A stretch of DNA of 30,393 bases from Limousia pullorum (GTDB taxonomy: Bacteria > Bacillota > Clostridia > Oscillospirales > Acutalibacteraceae). Each line of letters opens with the position of its first letter. The stretch's first letter is position 1. Under the pieces are notes generated by a model, which saw nothing but the letters and a program-made list of their open reading frames with translations, had not been told where the DNA came from and searched no databases. The DNA lies in the NCBI GenBank assembly GCA_018714545.1, contig DVNG01000085.1, positions 1-30,393 of the forward strand, given 5' to 3'. Of this stretch, positions 6,161 through 13,529 are shown in pieces. The translations under genes were made by a program, and so were the position numbers.

Positions 6161-6185
6161 AGCGGAATAACCTCGTTATCCCGCT
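6161..6185 (-). terminator. Hairpin after pyrE
   Basis: On the minus strand AGCGGGATAAC-gag-GTTATTCCGCT forms an 11-bp stem with one G-T pair and a three-base loop, 29 bases after the pyrE stop. Only a mixed TCGATTATATT follows, so termination may be partial. Confidence 0.5.
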
Positions 6186-6213
6186 CCAAAGTAATTTTTA
6201 ATTATTTAAGATA

Positions 6214-6795
6214 TCAAACCTTACGGCTGCCTGGCTTTACAAGCTCAAGCTTGCCCTCTTTGCACAAAGGACAATTCTCAGGCTCCCAAGACTCAACCTC
6301 AACGCTGATAACAGCCTTGAAAGGAACGCCGAAATCAATTTTGCCGCCTGTTCTGTCAACGATAGAACCGATACCAACAACATCAGCGCCTGCAGCCTTA
6401 ACAAGCTCCAAAACTTCCTTAACGGAACCGCCTGTTGTTACAACGTCCTCAACCAAGAGAACCTTCATGCCTGGTTTTACCTCAAAGCCTCTTCTGAGAG
6501 CCATTTTTCCGTCTGCTTCTCTCTCTGCGAAGAAGTTTTCGCACTTGAGATGACGGCTAACCTCGTAAGCCATCTGAACAGCGCCCATAGCTGGTCCGAT
6601 AACAACTTCTACGCCCTCAGAGCCAAACTGCTCTGCCAAAGCTGCGCAAAGTTCCTCGCTGTACTTTGTATTTCTGAAAATCTTAGCACACTGAAGATAC
6701 TTGTTGCTGTGTCTGCCGGAAGTAAGTCTGAAGTGACCCTCAAGCAAAACGCCTGCTTCTTTAAGTATTTCAATAACTCTTTCATTGCTTATCAT
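6214..6795 (-). CDS. pyrE: Orotate phosphoribosyltransferase
   Basis: 193 residues. It joins orotate and PRPP to give OMP in pyrimidine synthesis. The PRPP-binding loop VLLVEDVVTTGGS is at 112-124, the substrate motif LTSGRHS at 24-30, and the flexible catalytic loop FFAEREADGKMALRRGF at about 88-104. The C-terminus carries CPLCKEG, a cysteine pair common in the clostridial and thermophile branch of PyrE. ATG 6795 is preceded by AAAGGAG. It stands alone here, away from other pyr genes, with its own promoter at 6835-6863. No pyrimidine attenuator was recognised in the short leader. Confidence 0.95.
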   Translation of the reverse strand: MISNERVIEILKEAGVLLEGHFRLTSGRHSNKYLQCAKIFRNTKYSEELCAALAEQFGSEGVEVVIGPAMGAVQMAYEVSRHLKCENFFAEREADGKMALRRGFEVKPGMKVLLVEDVVTTGGSVKEVLELVKAAGADVVGIGSIVDRTGGKIDFGVPFKAVISVEVESWEPENCPLCKEGKLELVKPGSRKV

Positions 6796-6834
6796 GTGAA
6801 ATTACTCCTTTTTACAAGTAAATTTTTCAAAATT

Positions 6835-6863
6835 ATAATATCATATAATTAAATCTTTGTAAA
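6835..6863 (-). promoter_or_regulatory. pyrE promoter
   Basis: On the minus strand TTTACA (6858-6863), a 17-base spacer and TATTAT (6835-6840) lie 40 bases before the pyrE start. It begins just after the terminator at 6894-6931. Confidence 0.75.
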
Positions 6864-6893
6864 TAGATTTTTCGTCCATATGTAAAAGTAAAC

Positions 6894-6931
6894 GAAAAAA
6901 CAACACGGCATTGCCCTGCAATACCGTGTTG
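6894..6931 (-). terminator. Intrinsic terminator of the SCP2-domain gene
   Basis: CAACACGGCATTGC (6901-6914) pairs with GCAATACCGTGTTG (6918-6931), a 14-bp stem with one wobble and a three-base loop. On the minus strand TTTTTTCGTTT follows. It separates the SCP2 gene from pyrE. The stretch 6932-7044 between it and the SCP2 stop shows nothing else. Confidence 0.8.
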
Positions 6932-7044
6932 AAAGGAGTAAAAGTATGTTTTGTTGGTTTTAAATGTTTCCCTGTTACGATTATAATTATACAGATAGAA
7001 TATGTTGATTTTTTGAAGAAACATTTAAACTTATGTGAATTAAA

Positions 7045-7362
7045 TCAAATCATCTTCTGAAGAACCAGAGCTTTTTCCAAAGCGCCGTCTATTTTAAGCT
7101 TTCCGAAAGTAAAAGCTGTAATAGGGTTCATCTTTCCTTTTGCAATCTTCAAAAGAGTATCGGCAGAGCAGGTAAACTGTACATCTCTGTCGTTATATGA
7201 ATAAGGCTCAACAATAACCTTACCGTCCTTAATCTCAGCATAAAATGTTCCTGCGCCCTCGCCGGTCATGTTAAACTGAAAAGCCAGGTGCTCTTTAATC
7301 TCGCTTACATCAGCTTTCAAAAACATTGATTTGATTTCTTCAAAAACTTCCTGAAATGTCAT
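7045..7362 (-). CDS. SCP2 sterol-binding domain protein
   Basis: 105 residues from ATG 7362, which I prefer because GAAAGGAT lies about 9 bases upstream; an in-frame ATG at 7380 has no ribosome site and would add MKGLIR. The whole protein is one SCP2-like fold: an N-terminal helix (MTFQEVFEEIKSMF), a beta-sheet core (LAFQFNMTGEG, GTFYAEIKDGKVIVEPY, DVQFTCSADTLLKIAKGKMNP) and the C-terminal GKLKIDG motif typical of the family. Such small stand-alone proteins bind hydrophobic ligands such as fatty acyl chains; the partner in anaerobic Clostridia is unknown. It has its own promoter and terminator and so is a single-gene unit. Confidence 0.88.
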   Translation of the reverse strand: MTFQEVFEEIKSMFLKADVSEIKEHLAFQFNMTGEGAGTFYAEIKDGKVIVEPYSYNDRDVQFTCSADTLLKIAKGKMNPITAFTFGKLKIDGALEKALVLQKMI

Positions 7363-7430
7363 ACGTATCAATCCTTTCATAATAGAAATTCAATCCTTTT
7401 TACCATACACGAAGGTGTCCCTTCACCTGT

Positions 7431-7459
7431 ATTATACCATATCTGCATATACAGGTCAA
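7431..7459 (-). promoter_or_regulatory. Promoter of the SCP2-domain gene
   Basis: On the minus strand TTGACC (7454-7459), a 17-base spacer and a perfect TATAAT (7431-7436) lie about 70 bases before the start codon. Confidence 0.8.
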
Positions 7460-7500
7460 TTATATATAAATATATGAAAATCAATATGACAAACGGTCAT

Positions 7501-7535
7501 GCAAAAAGGAGACCCGAACATTGTCGAATCTCCTT
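7501..7535 (-). terminator. Terminator of the cdaA-cdaR operon
   Basis: On the minus strand AAGGAGATTCGA pairs with TTCGGGTCTCCTT (stem of about 12 bp with two G-U pairs) and is followed by TTTTT. It begins 21 bases after the cdaR stop. Confidence 0.75.
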
Positions 7536-7556
7536 GTGATGTTTCTATTAAATTTG

Positions 7557-8813
7557 CTACTGGGTCGTTTCAACCTTTGACACCGTTACGTTTGCGTTAT
7601 AGGTTCCGTAAACCCAAACATAACCGCTGTTCTCCGGAATTTCAATTTTCACCGGCATTTCCGACGTTCCTATAACAATTCCCTCTGTCATCTCTGACCA
7701 GTCAACATAAGCCACCAAATCTTCGCTGGTGATAGAGCTCAGAGCTTCCTCGGTACCGATAAGCTGAACATCCAGTTGTTTCAGCGGAACATCCGCCGTA
7801 TAACCGTCCGGAATATTCTTCTTTTCAAACTGGGTTACCGTATAGGTTTGCATAGAAAGGCTGCTGAAATCAATGGTAACTGTTACCGTATTTATATTGC
7901 TTATATTCCTGCATGAGGAAGGAACTGCAACCTGCACTTCCACAGTGTGAACACTGTTGTCATAGTTTGAAATATCGATAGGCTCAACCGGTATAGAATC
8001 CAGATTATTCATAACCGAAGCATCTCCTGCAACTCTGATAGTTGAAGGTTCAACAGTTATATATTTACTTAAATCCAAATCGCTTGGAACGCCCTCCGGT
8101 GGAACAACAATTGGAAGTTCCTTTTCAGGTTCAACAATAATTGTAACCGCAGTGGAGGTAACACTCATGGACAAGTCGCTGTTATTTATAACATCTCCGT
8201 CCTCATCCAAAAGTATAATATCGCTGGTAAGTTCTCTGGTTTCGGTGATAGTTCCGCTGATAGTATCCCTGACAACCGCCTTTGACACCTTGGAAACCAC
8301 ACTTTCCGGACCTGAAACCACAACAGAAGTATCCCCTAAAACACTTCTTGAATAATATCCGCTGTCTACCTTATAGACTATCTCGGAAGTTATATCCAAG
8401 GTTTTTTCCTGGTATCTGTCCACATTTACAACAATAGTTGAGGGCGATACCGCAGAAGAAAACTCATAGTCCGATTTTACACCGGTTTTGCTTGCGGCTA
8501 AGGGCAGAGTGTAAGTGCCGGCAGTTGTAATACTGCTTGTCTGCTGGGCCTTAATCTGAATATCCGATTTTGTAAGTGAACCCACAATCATTCTGTTTCC
8601 GGTAACCGAAACAGAGGCGGTGACATGATCCAATCCGAATATCTGATATCCGTTATCTATAGCTTCCTGAGAAAGTTCAACAGTGACAGGTATATCAGAA
8701 ATTGTCTTAGTAAACTCGCTTCCGCTGCTGAAGCTCATTCCAATCCAGAGAAAAACCGACAACAGAACAGAAATCAAAATAAGAAACTTATCACTCTTTA
8801 AGAACTTTCTCAT
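7557..8813 (-). CDS. cdaR: CdaA regulator, YbbR-domain protein
   Basis: 418 residues. One N-terminal membrane helix (about 11-28) is followed by extracytoplasmic YbbR repeats: strand-rich units with ITSEIVYKVDSGYYSRS-type openings and Ser/Thr/Val-rich spacing, with roughly four repeats across 35-410. CdaR binds and tunes the membrane diadenylate cyclase CdaA. The ATG overlaps the cdaA stop by four bases, the conserved cdaA-cdaR arrangement of Firmicutes. The usual third gene, glmM, is not present downstream; a terminator follows instead. Length and layout are normal. Confidence 0.93.
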   Translation of the reverse strand: MRKFLKSDKFLILISVLLSVFLWIGMSFSSGSEFTKTISDIPVTVELSQEAIDNGYQIFGLDHVTASVSVTGNRMIVGSLTKSDIQIKAQQTSSITTAGTYTLPLAASKTGVKSDYEFSSAVSPSTIVVNVDRYQEKTLDITSEIVYKVDSGYYSRSVLGDTSVVVSGPESVVSKVSKAVVRDTISGTITETRELTSDIILLDEDGDVINNSDLSMSVTSTAVTIIVEPEKELPIVVPPEGVPSDLDLSKYITVEPSTIRVAGDASVMNNLDSIPVEPIDISNYDNSVHTVEVQVAVPSSCRNISNINTVTVTIDFSSLSMQTYTVTQFEKKNIPDGYTADVPLKQLDVQLIGTEEALSSITSEDLVAYVDWSEMTEGIVIGTSEMPVKIEIPENSGYVWVYGTYNANVTVSKVETTQ

Positions 8814-9685
8814 TTATCGTTCCCCTTCCTTTTAGTGAACAGGGACAAAAAGTCCGTTTTGTCGTTATCCTCTTTTATAAGCAGAGTTTCAAGCTCTTTG
8901 ATAAGCTCGTCCCTGCTGTAATCTCTTCTCAAAACACCGTTTATAGCCAGCGAAATTGTTCCGGTTTCCTCAGAAACCACCAGTACAACTGCGTCTGACT
9001 CTTCGCTCATACCGAGGGAAGCTCTGTGTCTTGTTCCGAGATTTACGTCTACATCTTTATTCTTTGTAAGAGGAAGTATACATCCTGCGGAATGGATAAT
9101 TCCGTCTCGGATAATACATGCTCCGTCATGTAAAGGCGCTTTGTTAAAGAATATATTGCCAAGCAGTGCAACCGACGTAGATGCGTCAAGAATTGTGCCT
9201 GTTGCGGCAATATCAGAAAGCATTGTTTCACGTTCAAAAACAATAAGCGCACCTGTTTTTGTACGGCTGAATATGGCTGATGTATCAGCAACATCCACAA
9301 TAGCCTTTTTTACACGTTCTCTCCACTCGTCACCTTTTGCGGGCTGAATGAATTTCAAGGATTTTCGAGAAATTTTGCTTCGTCCTATCTGTTCCAGCGC
9401 CTTTCTGATTTCAGGCTGAAAAATAATTGCGATAAGGATAACCGCAAACTCGAAGAACATTTTTAATAGCATGTTCAGCATGTTCAGACTGAACACTGCG
9501 GAAAGGAAATAAACCACAAGCAGAACAATTATACCCTTTAAAAGCTGTTCCGCTCTTGTTTCCCTAACCAGCTTAAACATACTGTATATGATAAACGCAA
9601 TAACCGCTATATCCAGAAAATCTTTAAATTCAAAAGTCCGTGAAATGGAGAAGAAATTAGAAAACCATTCCTGCAAAAACTCCAT
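8810..9685 (-). CDS. cdaA: Diadenylate cyclase CdaA (c-di-AMP synthase)
   Basis: 291 residues from ATG 9685, chosen because GGGGGATT lies just upstream and MEFLQEW matches the family's start; the frame is open for 17 more codons without a ribosome site. Three membrane helices (about 27-44, 49-66, 76-92) precede a coiled linker and the DAC domain (about 125-265). The catalytic motifs are intact: DGA at 187-189 and GTRHR at 217-221. It makes c-di-AMP from two ATP at the membrane. c-di-AMP governs potassium and osmolyte balance and cell wall stability in Firmicutes. It is translationally coupled to cdaR. Confidence 0.96.
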   Translation of the reverse strand: MEFLQEWFSNFFSISRTFEFKDFLDIAVIAFIIYSMFKLVRETRAEQLLKGIIVLLVVYFLSAVFSLNMLNMLLKMFFEFAVILIAIIFQPEIRKALEQIGRSKISRKSLKFIQPAKGDEWRERVKKAIVDVADTSAIFSRTKTGALIVFERETMLSDIAATGTILDASTSVALLGNIFFNKAPLHDGACIIRDGIIHSAGCILPLTKNKDVDVNLGTRHRASLGMSEESDAVVLVVSEETGTISLAINGVLRRDYSRDELIKELETLLIKEDNDKTDFLSLFTKRKGNDK

Positions 9686-9817
9686 AATAATCCCCCAAGA
9701 CTTGCATAAATAACGGCGAAAAGCTGCAAAATACATTCAAACAAACATAAAATGAACAACATCTATGTAGCAGGCTTGAAAAAACCTGCCTTTTTAAGCT
9801 TTCCCGCCGTTACTATA

Positions 9818-9845
9818 ATTGTATCACAATATGAAAGGATTGCAA
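9818..9845 (-). promoter_or_regulatory. Probable cdaA promoter
   Basis: On the minus strand TTGCAA (9840-9845), a 16-base spacer and TACAAT (9818-9823) precede a leader of about 130 bases that contains a small GCAGG/CCTGC hairpin (around 9771-9790). Confidence 0.55.
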
Positions 9846-9849
9846 GATA

Positions 9850-9871
9850 AAATCTGTTATTTTTCAGATTT
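9850..9871 (-). terminator. Small terminator overlapping the desulfurase stop codon
   Basis: AAATCTG (9850-9856) pairs with CAGATTT (9865-9871); on the minus strand TTTATCTT follows. The stem includes the TGA stop of the desulfurase gene. It is short and AT-rich, so the call is tentative. Confidence 0.45.
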
Positions 9872-11003
9872 TTTTCAGTGCTTTTATTAAGAATTCACAG
9901 TTGGAATAATCGGTAAAAACAGAAGGGCAAATTCTTACAGTTCCCGTATTCTCCGTACCCATGCTGATATGGGCAAGTGGAGAGCAGTGAAGTCCGGCAC
10001 GTGCGGCAATGTTAAATCTTCTGTTGAGAATTGCCGCTGTTTCCTCTGAGCTTTTTCCTTTTATATTAAATGAAAGTACCGGCACATGATAATTCAAATC
10101 CGGCTTTTGCGTATATAAAATTATATTATCATTCTGACAGAGCATTTTGTAAACTCTTGAAAGAAAATTCATTTCGTGCTTAAAAATATTTTCCGTTCCT
10201 TTAAATTTCACAAAATCAATTCCTGCGCCAAGACCGCAGATTCCCGTAAGATTTGGAGTTCCGCTTTCAAATCTGTCCGGAAGAAAATCCGGCTGTTCCA
10301 GACTCAGAGAACTGCTTCCTGTTCCCCCTTCTTTTAAAGGCATTGGAACAGTATCACAGTTTATAATCAAAACACCTATTCCCATGGGGCCGTAAAGGCC
10401 TTTATGTCCGGATAAACATAAATAATCTATGCAGTCGCCTTTTACGTCAATAGGGAAAACACCGGCAGTCTGAGCGGCGTCAACGCATATTTTAATTCCG
10501 TACTGATGGCACAAAGCCGCAAGCCTTTCAACGGGAAGCCTAAGTCCGAAAACATTTGACCCGTGAGTACAAACCACAAGTCTTGTGTGGTCGTTAAACT
10601 TATTTCTGAAATTATCCAGAGTTTTGTCGTGGTCACATTCGCAGACCTCTGCCACATCATAAGTTATAACTCCCTCTTTTTTCAGTCTTTCAAGAGGTCG
10701 AACAACGGAATTGTGTTCAAGAGAAGATATAACCACATGGTCGCCCTTTTTCAAAATTCCCTTTATAACCGTATTCAGTGATTCTGTACAGCCGGATGTA
10801 AAAATCACATTTTCCGGTTCTCCGGCGTTAAAAAACTCCTGAACCTTTTCTCTCACCTCAAAAACCGCCTGAGATGACTCCATAGCTGCATTGTGTCCGC
10901 CTCTTCCCGGATTTGCGCCGAACTTTCTGAAAGAATTGCAGACGCTTCTTATAACATTTTCCGGCTTTGGAAATGTTGTGGCGCAGTTGTCCAGATAGAT
11001 CAT
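9864..11003 (-). CDS. Cysteine desulfurase family aminotransferase V (EGID type)
   Basis: 379 residues, a PLP-dependent class V aminotransferase fold. The Schiff-base lysine is K201 (LSGHKGLYGP), the PLP-pairing Asp is D175 (VDAAQTAG), and H97 in SLEHNS stacks on the cofactor. A candidate persulfide cysteine, C340, lies in RAGLHCSPLAH. The family (TIGR01977-like, 'am_tr_V_EGID') is distinct from IscS and SufS and tends to sit beside DUF3343, as here: the upstream DUF3343 stop overlaps this ATG by four bases. It should release sulfur or selenium from cysteine or selenocysteine; which one is not shown. A GAGG-type ribosome site lies within the upstream gene. Confidence 0.92.
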   Translation of the reverse strand: MIYLDNCATTFPKPENVIRSVCNSFRKFGANPGRGGHNAAMESSQAVFEVREKVQEFFNAGEPENVIFTSGCTESLNTVIKGILKKGDHVVISSLEHNSVVRPLERLKKEGVITYDVAEVCECDHDKTLDNFRNKFNDHTRLVVCTHGSNVFGLRLPVERLAALCHQYGIKICVDAAQTAGVFPIDVKGDCIDYLCLSGHKGLYGPMGIGVLIINCDTVPMPLKEGGTGSSSLSLEQPDFLPDRFESGTPNLTGICGLGAGIDFVKFKGTENIFKHEMNFLSRVYKMLCQNDNIILYTQKPDLNYHVPVLSFNIKGKSSEETAAILNRRFNIAARAGLHCSPLAHISMGTENTGTVRICPSVFTDYSNCEFLIKALKKI

Positions 11004-11221
11004 TTCCTCACCGTTCTTTCAATTACCTTTATATTGTAATTGGCAAGGATTTCTTCTGCATCCTGAATTTTATCCGGTATATACAAACCGTATCCGCAGG
11101 ACTGACCGGCTTTTTCAATGCTTACTCTTTCAACATAAGCGGTAATACCGTGTTTTCTCAAAATATCTCTTCCCTTCATAGCATATGTTATGGTGGAAAG
11201 TACAAGTATATTATAGTTCAA
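11000..11221 (-). CDS. DUF3343 protein, putative Se/S carrier
   Basis: 73 residues. The small alpha/beta protein opens with a strand (YNILVLSTITYAM) and has the family's SCGYGLYI motif at 41-48, with a single cysteine (C42) that could carry a persulfide or perselenide. Members are annotated as putative Se/S carriers because of their repeated linkage to EGID-type desulfurases and selenium genes. The start is TTG at 11221 behind GGGGTG; no ATG is in frame. It is coupled to the desulfurase gene. No SelD, YedF or YedE homologue lies in the window, so a selenium role cannot be tested here. Confidence 0.88.
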   Translation of the reverse strand: MNYNILVLSTITYAMKGRDILRKHGITAYVERVSIEKAGQSCGYGLYIPDKIQDAEEILANYNIKVIERTVRK

Positions 11222-11396
11222 AATAACACCCCATTAAAAAATTATTGTTCACTTATATAATATGTAGACAGGCTATTTCTGCCACACCGCAAAAAGATAT
11301 ATGCGCCTGTCTTGAAAATAATAACTTTTTTGTGATATAATTATTTATTATAATAATAGAAACGGTTCATTAACAGTAAACGAGGTTATAGGAATT

Positions 11397-11930
11397 ATGA
11401 AGGAAATCGAAAACAGCCTTGATACAAAACAGGTATTGACTGTAGTAGAGCGTTACAGTCATGCTCTTGATTTGCTGGACGCATACGATCATCAAAACAT
11501 GAAGCGTCCAGACGGTACAAAAGCAACCTATGTTTTGACATATGAGGAATGCCGAAAGGTCATTGACGAAATGAAGTTTAGCGACACAAGTTCTCTGTTC
11601 GGAAACGAAAAAGACGATTCCTTTAAAGGAAGTATCGGCGCTGTTTATCAATGCTTCGGCGGTGCAGAATTATATCCCACCTTGGAGGAAAAAGCTGCCA
11701 ACTTACTTTATTTCGTAACCAAAAACCACAGCTTTTCTGACGGAAATAAAAGAATAGCGGCGACAATGTTCCTTTATTTTCTCGATAAAAACAATGCATT
11801 ATTCAGAGACGGCAAAAAACTCATTGATGACCACACCTTAGTGGCATTGACGATTATGATTGCCCAGTCAAACCCAAAAGAAAAAGAAATGATGATAAGT
11901 GTAATAATGAATTGTATAAATTCACTCTGA
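11397..11930 (+). CDS. Fic/DOC domain protein, possibly N-terminally shortened
   Basis: 177 residues. The Fic core motif HSFSDGNKR is at 111-119, matching HxFx(D/E)GN(K/G)R; His111 is the catalytic residue for AMP or phosphate transfer. The remainder, including ENSLDTKQVL near the N-terminus and SSLFGNEKDDSFKGSIG at 65-80, resembles the C-terminal half of RhuM-type Fic proteins. No clear inhibitory (S/T)xxxE(G/N) helix was found. ATG 11397 has GAGG 11 bases upstream. The frame stays open upstream to a stop at 11322 and reads plausibly (NNRNGSLTVNEVIGI), yet has no ATG, GTG or TTG start. No antitoxin gene adjoins. The LMW phosphatase gene follows after 29 bases. Confidence 0.85.
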   Translation: MKEIENSLDTKQVLTVVERYSHALDLLDAYDHQNMKRPDGTKATYVLTYEECRKVIDEMKFSDTSSLFGNEKDDSFKGSIGAVYQCFGGAELYPTLEEKAANLLYFVTKNHSFSDGNKRIAATMFLYFLDKNNALFRDGKKLIDDHTLVALTIMIAQSNPKEKEMMISVIMNCINSL

Positions 11931-11959
11931 TAAATCCAAATTCTAACGAGGTACAAAAT

Positions 11960-12415
11960 ATGACCAAAGTGATGTTTATCTGCCACGGCAATATATGCCG
12001 TTCACCTATGGCAGAATTTTTATTTAAGGACATGGTGGAAAAACTAAACCGAAAAGATGAATTTATAATCGCCTCCTGCGCCACCAGCACAGAGGAGATA
12101 GGAAATCCCGTTCATCACGGCACAAGAGAGATACTTTCAAAGCTGGGAATTTCCTGCAAAGGAAAATATGCCGTTCAACTTACTAAAGCCGATTACGATA
12201 AATACGATTATTTCATTGTTATGGACAGCAACAACATGCGCAATACAATGAGAATATTCAAAACCGATCCTGACAAAAAGGTTTACAAGCTTCTTGATTT
12301 TGCAGGCGGCGGAAATGTTGCAGACCCTTGGTACACAGGAAATTTCGATGTTACATACGACGACATAACAAGAGGTTTAAAGGGACTTTTAAAGCATATA
12401 GACAAACAAAAATAA
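11960..12415 (+). CDS. Low-molecular-weight protein-tyrosine phosphatase
   Basis: 151 residues from ATG 11960; CGAGG lies 8 bases upstream and the active-site loop then falls at residues 8-15, as in the family. The P-loop CHGNICRS has nucleophile Cys8 and Arg14; the general acid Asp122 is in DPWYTGNF. All catalytic residues are present. Such enzymes dephosphorylate tyrosine or arginine on proteins in the cytoplasm. The frame could extend to 11912, but that start overlaps the Fic gene and has no ribosome site. It lies 16 bases before treR, so cotranscription of fic, the phosphatase and treR is likely. Confidence 0.93.
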   Translation: MTKVMFICHGNICRSPMAEFLFKDMVEKLNRKDEFIIASCATSTEEIGNPVHHGTREILSKLGISCKGKYAVQLTKADYDKYDYFIVMDSNNMRNTMRIFKTDPDKKVYKLLDFAGGGNVADPWYTGNFDVTYDDITRGLKGLLKHIDKQK

Positions 12416-12431
12416 CGGAGTTCTGATATAT

Positions 12432-13169
12432 ATGGCAAAGACAAAATACAACAAAATCTATCACGAGTTAAAAATGAAAATAGAAAGCGAGGAATATCAT
12501 CACGGCGATCTTATCCCCTCTGAGTCAGTTTTGGTTGCAGAATACGACTGCTCAAGAAATACCGTAAGACGAGCCATAGCCGAACTGGTGTCATTGGGAT
12601 ATCTTCAAAGCATAAAGGGCAAGGGCGTGCGTGTTATTTACCAGCCCGACGAGCCTTCTTTCTATTCTCTGGGAAAAATCGAATCCTTTAAAGAAGCCGC
12701 AATACGCAACAGAAAGAACGTTGTCACAAAAATACTTCTGTTTAAGGAAATCACCGTTGACGAACAGCTTCACAAAAAAGTCCCATTTGAAGTAGGTGCA
12801 GAGGTTTATTATCTGCAAAGGCTGAGATTTATAGACGGAAAAGCTTCAACAATCGACCACAACTATTTTCTGAAATCCGTAATGCCCGGCTTTAATCAGA
12901 CCATAGCAGAACATTCCATATACGAATATCTTGAAGACATACTTCATGTTGAAATTGTAAGCACAAGAAGAATTGTAAAGGTCAAGAGAATAAACAAGCT
13001 TGACGAGGAAAACCTTGAGCTTAACGGAGCAAACTGTGTTGCGGCTGTTGAAAACTACACATACAATTCCGACGGTATTATGTTTGAGTTTACAGAATCA
13101 AGACACACACCGGATGACTTTGTATTCTATGACAGAGCCCACCGAGTAAAAGAGCTTATGGACTTTTAA
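12432..13169 (+). CDS. treR: Trehalose operon repressor TreR (GntR/UTRA)
   Basis: 245 residues. The N-terminal winged helix (about 5-70) has the GntR/HutC pattern: LIPSESVLVAEYDCSRNTVRR and the wing IKGKGVRVIY. The UTRA ligand domain spans about 95-235 (VYYLQRLRFIDG, IVKVKRI, FEFTESRHTPDDFVFY). In this family trehalose 6-phosphate releases the repressor from DNA. Its placement just ahead of treP and treC supports the assignment. A terminator follows at 13242-13278, so treR is not in the treP-treC transcript. The ribosome site is CGGAG at slightly long spacing. Confidence 0.92.
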   Translation: MAKTKYNKIYHELKMKIESEEYHHGDLIPSESVLVAEYDCSRNTVRRAIAELVSLGYLQSIKGKGVRVIYQPDEPSFYSLGKIESFKEAAIRNRKNVVTKILLFKEITVDEQLHKKVPFEVGAEVYYLQRLRFIDGKASTIDHNYFLKSVMPGFNQTIAEHSIYEYLEDILHVEIVSTRRIVKVKRINKLDEENLELNGANCVAAVENYTYNSDGIMFEFTESRHTPDDFVFYDRAHRVKELMDF

Positions 13170-13241
13170 ATTCGGTGAAATTTTTGATTTTGTATCTCGA
13201 TTTACAAAAAATTCCTTTATAAAAATGAATGTTATAAATTT

Positions 13242-13278
13242 CTCCACAGTGAATTGACAGTCTGTGGAGTATTTTTTT
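13242..13278 (+). terminator. treR terminator
   Basis: CTCCACAG (13242-13249) pairs with CTGTGGAG (13262-13269) and TATTTTTTT follows. It closes the fic-phosphatase-treR unit. The rest of the gap to treP is AT-rich and holds the treP promoter and operators. Confidence 0.85.
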
Positions 13279-13423
13279 GCCGATTAACCTGTACCGATTT
13301 ATAAAATAGGTTAATTTAATAATAACAAATTAAAATTCTAAATTTGGTTATTATGTAAAAGTCAATGGTAATAATAAATAAAGTCATAGCAGGTATTTTT
13401 TAATATAATTTGTCCTTTTTCGG

Positions 13424-13452
13424 TTGACAACCTGTTTGAACAACTGTATAAT
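13424..13452 (+). promoter_or_regulatory. treP-treC promoter
   Basis: A perfect TTGACA (13424-13429), a 17-base spacer and a perfect TATAAT (13447-13452). Such a full-consensus promoter is expected to be strong and to need repression. Confidence 0.88.
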
Positions 13453-13502
13453 ATAGACAAGATTTAAAACTTGTTTAAACAACGTGCAACTTATATGAAC
13501 AA
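13432..13502. promoter_or_regulatory. Three TreR-like operator sites
   Basis: O2 is the perfect palindrome TTGTTTAAACAA (13471-13482). O1, CTGTTTGAACAA (13432-13443), lies between the -35 and -10 and matches at 10 of 12 bases. O3, TTATATGAACAA (13491-13502), matches at 9 of 12. The centres are 39 and 20 bases apart, near whole helical turns. Assignment to TreR is by position and by resemblance to known TTGT-x4-ACAA TreR sites. Confidence 0.65.
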
Positions 13503-13529
13503 GTTTAAAAAGACAGGAGGTTATTCTTA

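Noticed and set aside
6833..7024. Minus-strand frame of 63 codons between SCP2 and pyrE genes
   Set aside because: It runs through the SCP2 terminator and the pyrE promoter, has no ribosome site, and is Asn/Tyr/Phe-rich.
9686..9817. c-di-AMP (ydaO) riboswitch in the cdaA leader
   Set aside because: The leader is only about 130 bases and holds one small hairpin; the long conserved ydaO architecture is not present.
11370..11651. Minus-strand frame opposite the Fic gene as a possible antitoxin
   Set aside because: It is antisense to a clear Fic coding region, with no ribosome site and no antitoxin-like features.
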